From contig DAIRET010000001.1 in assembly GCA_036795455.1 (NCBI GenBank), positions 1 to 64,000 of the forward strand: a DNA stretch of 64,000 bases, written 5' to 3'. Under the pieces are notes generated by a model. It was not told the origin of the DNA, made no database searches, and saw nothing but the letters and a program-made list of their open reading frames with translations. A program made the position numbers and the translations under genes. The first letter of the stretch is position 1. The number at the start of each line of letters is the position of its first letter. Shown here piece by piece: positions 1 to 8,878 of this stretch. This DNA comes from DAIRET01 sp036795455. GTDB lineage: Bacteria > Bacteroidota > Ignavibacteria > Ignavibacteriales > Ignavibacteriaceae.

Positions 1-302
1 TTTGACGTAAATATAGAAAATATTTTATAACAAAAGCAAGCAAATAAATATTTTTGTAAAAATAATTTTTTAGGGGCGGGAGGGGGATAGTGGCGAGAGG
101 CGAGAAGTAAGAAGCGAGAAGTTTGACCGGGGGGCTGATTTGTTATGATCCATTGGTGGAATCATAAACCACCATACAATCGGTATTTGGGAATTGATAA
201 TTATTTGCTTTTTGTTATTTGTCTCTTGGTTCTTCAAAATAAAGTTTCGGGGTCAACTTGTAAGAATACTTAGCCAACCCCGAAGATTAAAGGCATATTT
301 AA
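1..302. other. Intergenic region downstream of the first secreted protein
   Basis: No convincing gene is present. A 75-codon open frame on the plus strand begins at 194 but runs into the 3' end of the opposite-strand gene, and I treat it as chance. The region holds a G-rich stretch near 70-90, a purine-rich near-tandem repeat at 93-121, and an inverted repeat with arms 246-253 (TTCGGGGT) and 277-284. That hairpin lies just past the stop of the minus-strand gene and could be a weak terminator, but it has a 23-nt loop and no clean T-run. Confidence 0.5.
93..121. repeat. Purine-rich near-tandem micro-repeat
   Basis: The unit GCGAGAAG and close variants (GCGAGAGG, AAGTAAGAAG) recur back to back. 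It lies in non-coding DNA between a G-rich run and the end of a type IX secretion cargo gene. Similar degenerate 7-11 nt repeats appear elsewhere in this window at 19175 and 36100, so it may belong to a dispersed class of short expanding repeats. The function is unknown. Confidence 0.45.
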
Positions 303-3269
303 TTATTTCAATAGCAGCATTTTTTTTACTGAATTATAATTATCCGTTTCAATGCGGTAGAAATAAATACCCGAAGTTACTTTGTTTCCGAATGAATCGG
401 TACCATTCCATTCTAATTTGAAATGCCCTGCAGGCTGGAACTCATTTATCAATGTCTTTACTTCCCTTCCCAGTACATCGAATACTTTTAGACTGACTTT
501 CGATTCAACCGGGAGTTGATACTTGATTGTAGTAACCGGGTTGAACGGATTGGGGTAATTTTGATGTAGTTCAAAATAAGAAGGAATTAATTCCGTATTT
601 CTAACTACATTCGGGACGTCGGTACCGCCAGAGAAAGCGATTAATCTTCCGTCCCTGCTGCCGGATGCAAATTCAAGACTGCCGTTACCATCAATATCAC
701 CCATTGTCCATATACATTCGGCGGCTGTGCCTGCTCCTCCTGATCCGAAAGAGTATGAGAATAATTCTGTTCCGGCTTTCGATTCAAATACATAAGCCGT
801 ATTGCCTAATGTAGCAATACCAACTTCATGCAAAGCGTCATTGTTCAAATCTCCCAGGATACCGATTCCAAGTATATTCCCGGAAACAGAGGAAGACCAG
901 ATTGTAGTCCCGTCCGAGCCTTCAAGTAAATAAGCATTTGAAGTTAAAGCGCTGACAAGAATATCGTCTGTACCCGAATTATTAATATCCGGAATTATTA
1001 AAAGGTCTTCAATAAAAACATTCGCAAGAGCGCGGGACCAGATTTGAACACCAGCATCGCCGGAAATTGCATAAATGTTTCCGCCGACATCTCCCGCAAT
1101 TAAATCGGAAGTTGAACTTCCTCCTATATTTTCAATTTCAACCAATCCCCACACAGCTCTTAATGTAGGGAACGACCAGGTTATATTTCCGAGTTTATCG
1201 AACCCTGTAACTTCCGCAACAGTAGCGCCCGCAGTTCTTGAGCCGACAGCGCCGCCGTCATCAGTTGCGGCAATTGCGTCTTTCATTTTTTTGATTGAGC
1301 TCTGGTCAATTCTCCAGATTTGCTCCCCGGTTTCACCGTTGAGTAAAAACACAGAGAACTTTCCATCACCGGTGTATTCATTTCCGCTTTGTGAAACGAG
1401 AATGTCGGGTATGCCGTCGCTGTTCCAATCTCTTGTTACATCAAGTCCGCTTATATCACCATTCATATAGTTTACCGAGTCGCCGAACTCCCAAATCTTC
1501 AGTCCCGTTGCCCCGCTAATTGCATAAACAAACTCATTACCGCCGCCGGTACCGATAACAACGTCTTTAATTCCGTCTCCGTCAATATCGTCAATGATTT
1601 GTAAACCCTGCATTCTTTCCACGGTGCCTGTATTGTTATTGTCTTCAGCGGTGTTAAAACTCCAGAGGATATCACCCCAGCCGGAGCTATTACCATTGAA
1701 TGCCAATGTAAAGTAGTTCTTTGTAACAGCAATAATGTCGTCAACTTTATCACCGTTTAAGTCGCATGTGTTTTTAATATACTTAACAGCGTATTCCTGG
1801 AAAGAAGTAAATGGGTTTGCCGGCATCTGTGTTTCCCAGACTATATTTCCGAGTGTGGAATCGAAAGGGCTTCCTGCAGCGGAGAGGAGAACAGTTTTTA
1901 ATCCACCGTTGGAAGCGTTGGAGTATATTTTTAATGTGTCGCTATAAACAGTATAATCATCCGCTTTAAACCAGATATTAACCGAAGCCGAACCGATTGA
2001 ATCAATCGTAATCGGTGCGGGTTGGGTTAAGAAGTAAAAATCGGTTGTTCCGAGAACCAAAGAGTCGATAACCAGTTTGTTAGAACCTTTGTTTGTGAAT
2101 GTGAGGGTTCTGTATGATGTACTCGTTATTCTCTTGTTACCGTAATCCATTGCATTGGGGGACAACATCATGTATGGTAGTGTATATATTCCCATCCCTT
2201 TCAGCGATACTTTACTGTAGACAAAATTGGGGTCGTTATGATAAAAAAGCAGTGAATCATTATATACTGCATTCTGTGTCGGTTTGAAATTTACGGTCAA
2301 AGCTTTGGTGCTGTCGGGTTTAATTATTATCGGAAGTTGTTCTACAAGTGTAAAATCACCGTTGCTTACAAATGCAGAATCGATTTCAAGATTTGTCGTA
2401 CCATAGTTATTAATATAAACGTATGCAGAAACAGTAGAATCGATTTGTGTATTTCCGAAGTCGATGTTTTTAGTAATAAGATTTATAGAAGGATTACCAC
2501 CTCCGCCAAGATCATATTTAAAAAGACTTCTTCCGCTGGATGCACCAACAGGACGTGCTAAAAGCCATAGATTGTTACCATCCCACGCTAACCCGCGCGG
2601 GTCCTGTCTTGTTCCCGGCGGATTCGGAACATGGAAAGAGAAAAGGGTGTCTTTTGTATTCAAGTCAACTGCATACACATTTTCAGGATCGTTTTGGAAG
2701 CCGTCCATCACGTAAAAAAGCGTATCTCCCCTCGTAGTAATACCGGTTGGCTGTAAACCGAATACAGGTATTGTATCGATAATTTGTTTTGCCGACACAT
2801 CAACTTTATAAAGAGCAGCTTTGGCGTCGGGATAATAAACAGAGATCCATAAACCATCAGTATCCCATGCAGCGCCTCCCAGATAGACGCTTGTTCCGAA
2901 TAAAGGGGTTGTTGGTATTGAATCTAAAACTTCACCGGTTGGTGAAACTTTAAAGAGATCGCAGCGGGCGGTTTTTCTTTCGACGTACCAAAAATTAGTT
3001 CCATCGGATGCAAGTCCCTGCGATTCTTTTATTGCGGGATAATTAATTTGTAAAGAACTGACCACGTTTCCGTTCAGGTCAATTGCATTTAGAAATCCGT
3101 TCCCGGCTGAACTGCTATAACTTGACAGCCAGAGATTTCCGTCTTTGTAAACCATTCCGTACGTGTAACTCCAAAATGAAGTAGAAGGCAGCGGAATAGT
3201 TTGAATTAGTGATTGTGAATATGTAAATACGAACAAGAAGAAACACAACAGAGTAACAAGTCTTTTCAT
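303..3269 (-). CDS. Secreted beta-propeller / ASH-domain protein with type IX sorting domain
   Basis: A 988-residue exported protein. It starts with a signal peptide (MKRLVTLLCFFLFVFTYSQ). An NHL/PQQ-like propeller covers roughly residues 20-270. Two ASPM-SPD2-Hydin style repeats follow (about 280-480, seen as xDFGNTxI and xDYGNKRI strands). A second propeller with FG-GAP-like DxDGDGxxD motifs covers about 480-890. The last 90 residues are a sorting domain with QNYPNPFNPVTTIKY and end in basic residues, as in type IX cargo. I chose the ATG at 3269 because GAGG sits 6 nt before it; a GTG four codons upstream lies inside that ribosome site. The protein is probably attached to or released from the cell surface, with unknown ligand. 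It is transcribed alone, convergent with nothing visible. Confidence 0.85.
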   Translation of the reverse strand: MKRLVTLLCFFLFVFTYSQSLIQTIPLPSTSFWSYTYGMVYKDGNLWLSSYSSSAGNGFLNAIDLNGNVVSSLQINYPAIKESQGLASDGTNFWYVERKTARCDLFKVSPTGEVLDSIPTTPLFGTSVYLGGAAWDTDGLWISVYYPDAKAALYKVDVSAKQIIDTIPVFGLQPTGITTRGDTLFYVMDGFQNDPENVYAVDLNTKDTLFSFHVPNPPGTRQDPRGLAWDGNNLWLLARPVGASSGRSLFKYDLGGGGNPSINLITKNIDFGNTQIDSTVSAYVYINNYGTTNLEIDSAFVSNGDFTLVEQLPIIIKPDSTKALTVNFKPTQNAVYNDSLLFYHNDPNFVYSKVSLKGMGIYTLPYMMLSPNAMDYGNKRITSTSYRTLTFTNKGSNKLVIDSLVLGTTDFYFLTQPAPITIDSIGSASVNIWFKADDYTVYSDTLKIYSNASNGGLKTVLLSAAGSPFDSTLGNIVWETQMPANPFTSFQEYAVKYIKNTCDLNGDKVDDIIAVTKNYFTLAFNGNSSGWGDILWSFNTAEDNNNTGTVERMQGLQIIDDIDGDGIKDVVIGTGGGNEFVYAISGATGLKIWEFGDSVNYMNGDISGLDVTRDWNSDGIPDILVSQSGNEYTGDGKFSVFLLNGETGEQIWRIDQSSIKKMKDAIAATDDGGAVGSRTAGATVAEVTGFDKLGNITWSFPTLRAVWGLVEIENIGGSSTSDLIAGDVGGNIYAISGDAGVQIWSRALANVFIEDLLIIPDINNSGTDDILVSALTSNAYLLEGSDGTTIWSSSVSGNILGIGILGDLNNDALHEVGIATLGNTAYVFESKAGTELFSYSFGSGGAGTAAECIWTMGDIDGNGSLEFASGSRDGRLIAFSGGTDVPNVVRNTELIPSYFELHQNYPNPFNPVTTIKYQLPVESKVSLKVFDVLGREVKTLINEFQPAGHFKLEWNGTDSFGNKVTSGIYFYRIETDNYNSVKKMLLLK

Positions 3270-3301
3270 ATTGAACCTCACAATATGTTTTAATTTATGA
3301 A

Positions 3302-3709
3302 TTATTCACGGGGATGTTCGGCTCGCCACTCCCGGATATAATTTGCAGTTTTAGCTGTAGGAGTACCCGGTGTAAAGAGCTCGCCGATTCCGAGTTCTTT
3401 TAGTTTTTTAATGTCTTCGTCCGGGATAATACCGCCGCCGGTAAGAAGTACATCGTTTAGTCCCCGTTCATTCATTAATGCTTTAACACGCGGGAAAATT
3501 GTCATATGAGCACCGGACAATATACTTATTCCGATTGCATCAACATCTTCCTGGATTGCAGCTTCAACAATCATTTCCGGTGTTTGACGCAAGCCTGTGT
3601 AAATAACTTCCATTCCGCAGTCTCTTAATGCGGCAGCAATTACTTTGGCTCCCCTATCATGTCCGTCCAACCCGGCTTTTGCAATTAATACACGTATTTT
3701 CCTATCCAT
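3302..3709 (-). CDS. Cobalamin-binding domain protein, methylmalonyl-CoA mutase C-terminal type
   Basis: A 135-residue protein that is a single B12-binding Rossmann domain. The cobalamin motif DxHxxG is visible as KAGLDGHDRGAKV near the N terminus, followed by the SxL (SILSGAH) and GGG (LLTGGGIIPDED) loops. This matches the small/C-terminal domain of methylmalonyl-CoA and related acyl-CoA mutases, which hold adenosylcobalamin for carbon-skeleton rearrangement. No mutase catalytic subunit is in the window, so its partner must lie elsewhere. Start: the ATG at 3709 has GGAG 7 nt before it, and in-frame codons further upstream encode a non-conserved hydrophobic run. The HIT-family gene ends 1 nt upstream, so the two are co-transcribed. 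A cobalamin adenosyltransferase is encoded at 30.1 kb. Confidence 0.85.
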   Translation of the reverse strand: MDRKIRVLIAKAGLDGHDRGAKVIAAALRDCGMEVIYTGLRQTPEMIVEAAIQEDVDAIGISILSGAHMTIFPRVKALMNERGLNDVLLTGGGIIPDEDIKKLKELGIGELFTPGTPTAKTANYIREWRAEHPRE

Positions 3710-3710
3710 T

Positions 3711-4136
3711 TTAATTCTCCTTATTATTATCAATACAATCTTTGATTTTTTCGGCAATCTCTTTCATGCCGTTGTTGCTATATTTTTTAAAGTTCATCCT
3801 GAATTTATGCCCGTCATTATTATAACGGGGTATAATATGAAAATGACAATGAAAAACAGACTGGCCTGCACGCCTACCGTTGTTCGATAATATATTATAT
3901 CCTTCTATATCTATTGCTTTCACTATTCCTGCAGTTACTTTTTGAACTGCCATGAACATTCCTGGTATATATTCTTCGGGGATGTCAAGAAAAGTTTCGC
4001 AGTGAATTTTCGGAACGACCAATGCATGTCCGTAGTTAAGTGGATTTACATCAAGGAATGAAATGACTTTTTCATCTTCATATAAAATCTCTGCTTTAGA
4101 CTGCTTTTCAATTATTCTACAAAAAATGCAATTCAT
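3711..4136 (-). CDS. HIT family nucleotide hydrolase/transferase
   Basis: A 141-residue protein of the histidine-triad superfamily, cytoplasmic, probably acting on nucleoside phosphoramidates or dinucleoside polyphosphates. The N-terminal CIFC is the first half of the zinc site common in HIT proteins. DVNPLNYGHALVVPK is the typical central strand. The active-site triad is FHCHFHIIPRY near residue 95-105. Length fits the HINT/HIT branch. It is the first gene of a two-gene operon with the B12-binding protein, separated by 1 nt. Exact substrate cannot be read from the sequence. Confidence 0.9.
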   Translation of the reverse strand: MNCIFCRIIEKQSKAEILYEDEKVISFLDVNPLNYGHALVVPKIHCETFLDIPEEYIPGMFMAVQKVTAGIVKAIDIEGYNILSNNGRRAGQSVFHCHFHIIPRYNNDGHKFRMNFKKYSNNGMKEIAEKIKDCIDNNKEN

Positions 4137-4339
4137 GTTGTAAAAATAGGATTAATATTAAATTTAGCCAAAGCAAAATTGATGGAATGAATAACTTATT
4201 CTGCCGGCAGCAATCCTCTTGTTGTTGAAGGTGTTTGCCGGGGAGTGAATAGTCATGGTCTTTTTTTATATTTCTAACATGAATTTGAATTAAATATCAG
4301 GCCCTGTTTTATAACTCGAAAAATATGAGGATAATAAAA

Positions 4340-5053
4340 ATGAATAGAATAGCATTAAGCATAACAATAACGCTTTTTGTTTTAATATTGTTTTCCGGTT
4401 GCGAACCTACCGCCAAGGAAAATAAAGAGGCAGAAAAAGAATCAAATGATAATGTGTTGACAAAGGAAAATATAGACACAGCGTATGTAATGTACATCGA
4501 AGAATTTAAACAGTTCAGAACTCATAATGACCTGGTTGAACATTTTGGCGAAGAGAATGTAAAAAAAGAAATGATCTGGAAAGAGGAAGGAACCGTTAAA
4601 TACCCCGTTAGTATAGTATTCCCGAAAAGCAACCGCCAGTTGAAAATATATTGGAAGCAAGGCGGGGACGAATATTCGGAAATCCAGTTTGTAGAACTTG
4701 AAAAAATAATTTATGACTATGAAGATGGTTCGGTAATAATTGCAGAAGATGATTACTGGAAATGTAAAAATGGTTTAATGCCGGGGATGACAATCCAGGA
4801 GCTTGAAAAACTTAACGGCGGTGTTTTCGAGTTTTACGGACTTGATTGGGATTACGGCGGCTCTGTTATAACCAAAAACGAGAAATTTAACCGCTATAAA
4901 CTAACGCTCGGTTTTGTAAGATTAGATACAGACAAAACTCCGCAGGGTTACGATACACTTATTGGAGACACAGTGTTTAAATCAGACAACTCAATTGCAA
5001 AATCGCTGCCATTGAAACTTGTAAAAATAGTTTATTACTTCACCGAAGAGTAA
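4340..5053 (+). CDS. Predicted lipoprotein of unknown function
   Basis: A 237-residue protein with a lipoprotein signal: a hydrophobic run, then LFSGC, giving an expected lipidated Cys near residue 21. A Glu/Lys-rich linker follows. The mature domain has no family I recognise. It contains an EHFGEENVKKE segment and a YWKxGxDxYSEIQFVEL segment, reminiscent of small bacterial lipoproteins that sense or bind surface ligands. The ATG at 4340 was chosen because GAGGA lies 8 nt upstream; the ATG at 4325 would put that ribosome site inside the gene. An SH3-like protein gene follows after 9 nt, so the two are probably one transcript. Confidence 0.7.
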   Translation: MNRIALSITITLFVLILFSGCEPTAKENKEAEKESNDNVLTKENIDTAYVMYIEEFKQFRTHNDLVEHFGEENVKKEMIWKEEGTVKYPVSIVFPKSNRQLKIYWKQGGDEYSEIQFVELEKIIYDYEDGSVIIAEDDYWKCKNGLMPGMTIQELEKLNGGVFEFYGLDWDYGGSVITKNEKFNRYKLTLGFVRLDTDKTPQGYDTLIGDTVFKSDNSIAKSLPLKLVKIVYYFTEE

Positions 5054-5062
5054 GCGTTTTAT

Positions 5063-5431
5063 ATGCGGAAGTACCTCGCCATAAAAGATTGGACAACCAC
5101 TTTCAATTATCCGATTATTGTTAGTAAGGGGGATAAGATTTTAATTGATTTATTGAAAAAGGAAGACAATCCCGATTGGCAGGGATGGCTCTGGTGCACT
5201 TTCCGGGAAGCTGAAGGCTGGATTCCGGAACAGATTGTTGACGTTATTGAATCAAATACTATTTCGGCAGGTGCAGTTGTAATTGAAAATTATTCCGCCC
5301 AAGAACTAAATGTAAAAACCGGAGAGAATGTTCTTGGAGAAAAAATCTTAAATGGCTGGTTGTGGTGTAAAAAAGAAGGAGAAGAAACTTACGGTTGGCT
5401 GCCGCTTTCAGTTTTAGAAGAACTTCAATAG
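5063..5431 (+). CDS. Small protein with two SH3-like domains
   Basis: A 122-residue soluble protein without a signal peptide. It is built from two similar halves, each containing an SH3-type core: GDKILIDLLKKEDNPDWQGWLWC then EGWIPEQIVDV, and LNVKTGENVLGEKILNGWLWC then YGWLPLSVLEEL. The duplicated GWLWC and GW(I/L)P motifs mark the SH3-variant family annotated in many Bacteroidota as ligand-binding SH3 proteins. The role is unknown; it could be an adaptor. It follows the lipoprotein gene by 9 nt. Confidence 0.7.
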   Translation: MRKYLAIKDWTTTFNYPIIVSKGDKILIDLLKKEDNPDWQGWLWCTFREAEGWIPEQIVDVIESNTISAGAVVIENYSAQELNVKTGENVLGEKILNGWLWCKKEGEETYGWLPLSVLEELQ

Positions 5432-5622
5432 AAAACAAAATTTGAATCTAACCGGCAGAATCTCTTGCTCGTTTACATTAATGCTCTTGATGATGTTTGT
5501 TTGTGCAGTTACAGAGCACATCAATAAGCCCGCAATGCTAAATCAACACGGTATATCAGTTATATGGTTTGATATTAAATTCATATAGCGGTATATTTTG
5601 TTCGTAAAATTTGAATGGATAT

Positions 5623-8244
5623 ATGCAAACTCCCTTAATGGCTCAATACTATAAGATTAAAGAAGTTCATCCCGATACGGTACTTCTATTTCGGGTTGGC
5701 GACTTCTTCGAGACTTTTGAAGATGACGCAAGAACAGCTTCGAAAGTGCTTGGAATAACTCTAACAAAAAGAGCCAACGGTGCAGCAGGGGAAGTTCCAT
5801 TAGCCGGGTTCCCGCATCATGCAATCGATACATATCTGCCCAGACTTGTACGTGCCGGTTACCGGGTTGCAGTGTGCGAGCAAATGGAAAATCCGAAGTT
5901 TGCCCGCGGTATTGTTAAAAGGGAGGTTGTTGAAGTTGTAACCCCGGGTGTAGCTTTTTCCGATAAGCTTCTGGACCATAAAAAGAACAACTATCTTTTC
6001 GCTGTTTGTATAAAAGAAAATGTTGCGGGAATATCGTTTTGTGATATTTCTACAGGAGAATACTCGCTGTATGAAGTCGATTCGAATTCGTTAAAACAGC
6101 AGATTGAACTAATAAACCCCGCAGAAATTTTATTGGCAAAAAAGGATAAAGAGTTTTTAACAAAAATCATTTCGTCGGTTAGCGGAAATATAAGAATCAC
6201 AAAAATTGACGACTGGATTTTCAATTACGAATACTCAACAGACATTCTTAATGCCCATTTCAACACAAAGGGATTAAAAGGATTCGGTATCGATAAGTAC
6301 TCCGTCGGAATTATTTCAGCCGGTGTAATTCTTAACTACCTTCAAGAAACACAAAAAGCGAATCTTTCCCATCTTAACAAGGTTACGGTATATAATCCTT
6401 CCGATTATATGATACTTGATTTTGCAACAAAACGAAATCTTGAAATAATCTATTCAATGCAGGACGGTGGGCGGGACGGCTCTTTGATTTCTATTCTGGA
6501 TAAAACATTAACCCCGATGGGAGGTAGATTACTTAAAAGATGGATATCTGCCCCGTTGATTAAACTTAACCCGATTCTACAGCGACAGGAAGCAGTCGAA
6601 GAACTATTCGGTAAAAAAGAATTGAGAAAAAGTCTTTTCAACGAACTCAATGAAATCGGAGACCTTGAAAGACTTACTTCCAAAATTTGTACAGGCAGAG
6701 CAAACCCGCGGGAGATAGTAAACTTAAAACTTTCATTAAAAAAGATTCCCGGCATTAAAGAACTGTTGTCTAATTCGTCAAGCGGAACTTTAACGAGAAT
6801 CGGAAACAACCTTAAACCGTTGAACAATCTTGTAGAGAAGATTCATGATGCGATGGTTGAAAATCCACCGTTAAGCATTGCAGACGGAGGCGTAATTAAG
6901 AACGGCTATAGCCCGGAACTTGATGAACTCCGCGACATCTCAATTCACGGTAAAGATTGGATTGCCAATCTTCAAAAAAAAGAGAGAGAACGAACAGGAA
7001 TATCATCGCTAAAGGTCAGTTATAACAAAGTATTCGGCTATTACATTGACGTTAGCAATACGCATAAAGATAAAATTCCGGAAGACTATATCCGCAAACA
7101 AACACTTGTGAACTCGGAGCGGTACATTACCCCGGAACTGAAAATTTATGAAGAAAAAATCCTTAATGCTGAAGAGAAAATCTACGAACTTGAATCTCAG
7201 TTATTCAACGAGTTAAGATTTTTCCTTGTAACCGAAACAGAAGCAATCCAGCAAAATGCAAATTTGATAGCGATGCTCGACTGCTTTTTGTCGTTTGCGG
7301 AATGTGCCGTGCAGTATAATTATGTTAAACCGCATGTGAACGAATCAACGCAACTTGAAATTGTTGAAGGACGACACCCGGTTGTAGAAAGAATTCTGCC
7401 GCCGGGCGAAAAGTACACCCCAAATTCATGCAAGATGGATAACGAGGAGACGCAAATTATAATTCTTACAGGTCCTAATATGGCGGGTAAGTCGGTTTAT
7501 TTGCGGCAGGCGGGATTAATAGTACTGCTTGCTCAAATAGGTTCTTTCGTTCCGGCACAAAGCGCAAACATCGGTTTGGTTGATAGAATATTTACACGCG
7601 TCGGTGCAAGCGATAATATTGCCGCAGGCGAATCAACTTTTTTGGTTGAGATGCACGAAGCCGCAAACATTTTAAATAATGCTACACAGAGGAGTTTAAT
7701 CCTCCTTGATGAAATAGGAAGGGGGACAAGCACTTTCGACGGTATTTCTATCGCATGGGCAACTACAGAGTATATTCACGAGAATCCCGAACTTGCAGCA
7801 AAAACATTATTCGCAACTCATTATCACGAGTTGAATGAAATGGCAGACCTTTTCCCCAGGATTAAAAATTGCAAAGTTGAAGTCCGGGAGTATGATGACA
7901 AAGTTATTTTTCTTCATAAAGTAAATCCGGGTAAAGCCGATCACTCCTACGGAATCCAGGTTGCACAAATGGCGGGATTGCCGAGGTTTGTTACAAATAG
8001 AGCAAAAGAAATTCTTCAAAATCTTGAAGGGAAAGAGCTAACCCCGTACGAAGTGAAAAAAGAAAAACTGGCAAAGATGAAAAGAAATGATGCCTTCCAG
8101 TTTAACCTTTTTGAAGTTAAAGACGATAGTATAAGAACAGAATTAAGCGGGATTGAAATAAACAGCCTTACCCCGCTTGAAGCACTAAACAAATTAAGTG
8201 AACTGAAAAAGAAGGCAAATAACAATAATGGAGACGGGGAATAA
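5623..8244 (+). CDS. mutS: DNA mismatch repair protein MutS
   Basis: An 873-residue mismatch-recognition ATPase. The N-terminal domain has the mismatch-stacking F-x-E motif in RVGDFFETFEDDA. Connector, lever and clamp domains follow. The C-terminal ABC-type ATPase has Walker A GPNMAGKS, the Walker B/signature DEIGRGTSTFDG and the switch ATHYHEL. Length is typical. The family start pattern M-x-T-P-x-M-x-Q-Y supports the ATG at 5623; a TTG four codons earlier and an ATG at 5638 are alternatives, and no strong ribosome site is present. MutL is not in the window. The downstream DUF1684 lipoprotein gene begins almost at the stop codon, so co-transcription is likely. Confidence 0.97.
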   Translation: MQTPLMAQYYKIKEVHPDTVLLFRVGDFFETFEDDARTASKVLGITLTKRANGAAGEVPLAGFPHHAIDTYLPRLVRAGYRVAVCEQMENPKFARGIVKREVVEVVTPGVAFSDKLLDHKKNNYLFAVCIKENVAGISFCDISTGEYSLYEVDSNSLKQQIELINPAEILLAKKDKEFLTKIISSVSGNIRITKIDDWIFNYEYSTDILNAHFNTKGLKGFGIDKYSVGIISAGVILNYLQETQKANLSHLNKVTVYNPSDYMILDFATKRNLEIIYSMQDGGRDGSLISILDKTLTPMGGRLLKRWISAPLIKLNPILQRQEAVEELFGKKELRKSLFNELNEIGDLERLTSKICTGRANPREIVNLKLSLKKIPGIKELLSNSSSGTLTRIGNNLKPLNNLVEKIHDAMVENPPLSIADGGVIKNGYSPELDELRDISIHGKDWIANLQKKERERTGISSLKVSYNKVFGYYIDVSNTHKDKIPEDYIRKQTLVNSERYITPELKIYEEKILNAEEKIYELESQLFNELRFFLVTETEAIQQNANLIAMLDCFLSFAECAVQYNYVKPHVNESTQLEIVEGRHPVVERILPPGEKYTPNSCKMDNEETQIIILTGPNMAGKSVYLRQAGLIVLLAQIGSFVPAQSANIGLVDRIFTRVGASDNIAAGESTFLVEMHEAANILNNATQRSLILLDEIGRGTSTFDGISIAWATTEYIHENPELAAKTLFATHYHELNEMADLFPRIKNCKVEVREYDDKVIFLHKVNPGKADHSYGIQVAQMAGLPRFVTNRAKEILQNLEGKELTPYEVKKEKLAKMKRNDAFQFNLFEVKDDSIRTELSGIEINSLTPLEALNKLSELKKKANNNNGDGE

Positions 8245-8248
8245 TCTT

Positions 8249-8863
8249 ATGTTAAAATCAATATTTCTTTTGTTGGGTATGTCCGTAATCTTTTTTTCTT
8301 GCGGGGATAAATATTCACCGGAGCAAAGAGAGTACATAAACAAAATCGAAAAAATCCGTGAGGATAAAAACAAAGACATGCAATCGGCACCGCATTCACC
8401 CTTTGTTCAGGATAGTGCGGCACATTATTCACCTTTGAAATATTTCCCGGTTAACCCGGATTTTGTATTTGCGAGCAAACTAACCGAATATGAAACAAAA
8501 GACACTGTTGAAATATTTGGAACTAAGGGAGACACAAGAGAGGTTATACGGTACGGGTTTTTACTCTTCAACTATAATGAAAAAGAGTACCGGTTGAATG
8601 TTTATACGGGAAAAATCAAAGACGGACCCGAATACCAGACAATTTGGTTTACTGATTTAACAACCGGCAGCCAAACTTATGGTGTGGGACGCTATCTTCA
8701 CTTTGAATTTAATCCCGATAAAAATTTTGAGTACACAATTGATTTTAACCTTGCTTATAATCCATATTGTGCTTATAGTTCAAGATATTCCTGTGCAATA
8801 CCGACAAAGGATGATTTTTTAGATATCGAGATACAAGCAGGAGAAAAAATTTTTCACGAGTAA
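8249..8863 (+). CDS. DUF1684 family lipoprotein
   Basis: A 204-residue predicted lipoprotein with lipobox FFSCG after a short hydrophobic signal. The body carries the DUF1684 hallmarks: PVNPDFVF, LFFNY-type strand then YRLNVY, TSGxTYGxGRYL seen here as TTGSQTYGVGRYLHFEFN, FNLAYNPYCAYSSRYSCAIP, and the final IQAGEK. The biochemical role of DUF1684 is not established. The ATG at 8249 is preceded by GGGG about 9 nt upstream within the end of mutS; an earlier in-frame ATG at 8228 would add seven non-hydrophobic residues before the signal. Confidence 0.85.
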   Translation: MLKSIFLLLGMSVIFFSCGDKYSPEQREYINKIEKIREDKNKDMQSAPHSPFVQDSAAHYSPLKYFPVNPDFVFASKLTEYETKDTVEIFGTKGDTREVIRYGFLLFNYNEKEYRLNVYTGKIKDGPEYQTIWFTDLTTGSQTYGVGRYLHFEFNPDKNFEYTIDFNLAYNPYCAYSSRYSCAIPTKDDFLDIEIQAGEKIFHE

Positions 8864-8878
8864 TATGAAAGTTGGAAC

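Noticed and set aside
194..421. 75-codon open frame on the plus strand
   Set aside because: It overlaps the 3' end of the well-supported minus-strand cargo gene, has no ribosome site and no recognisable features.
3270..3281. GTG start four codons upstream for the first cargo protein
   Set aside because: This GTG is part of the GAGG ribosome site that serves the ATG at 3269, and the extra residues precede the signal peptide.
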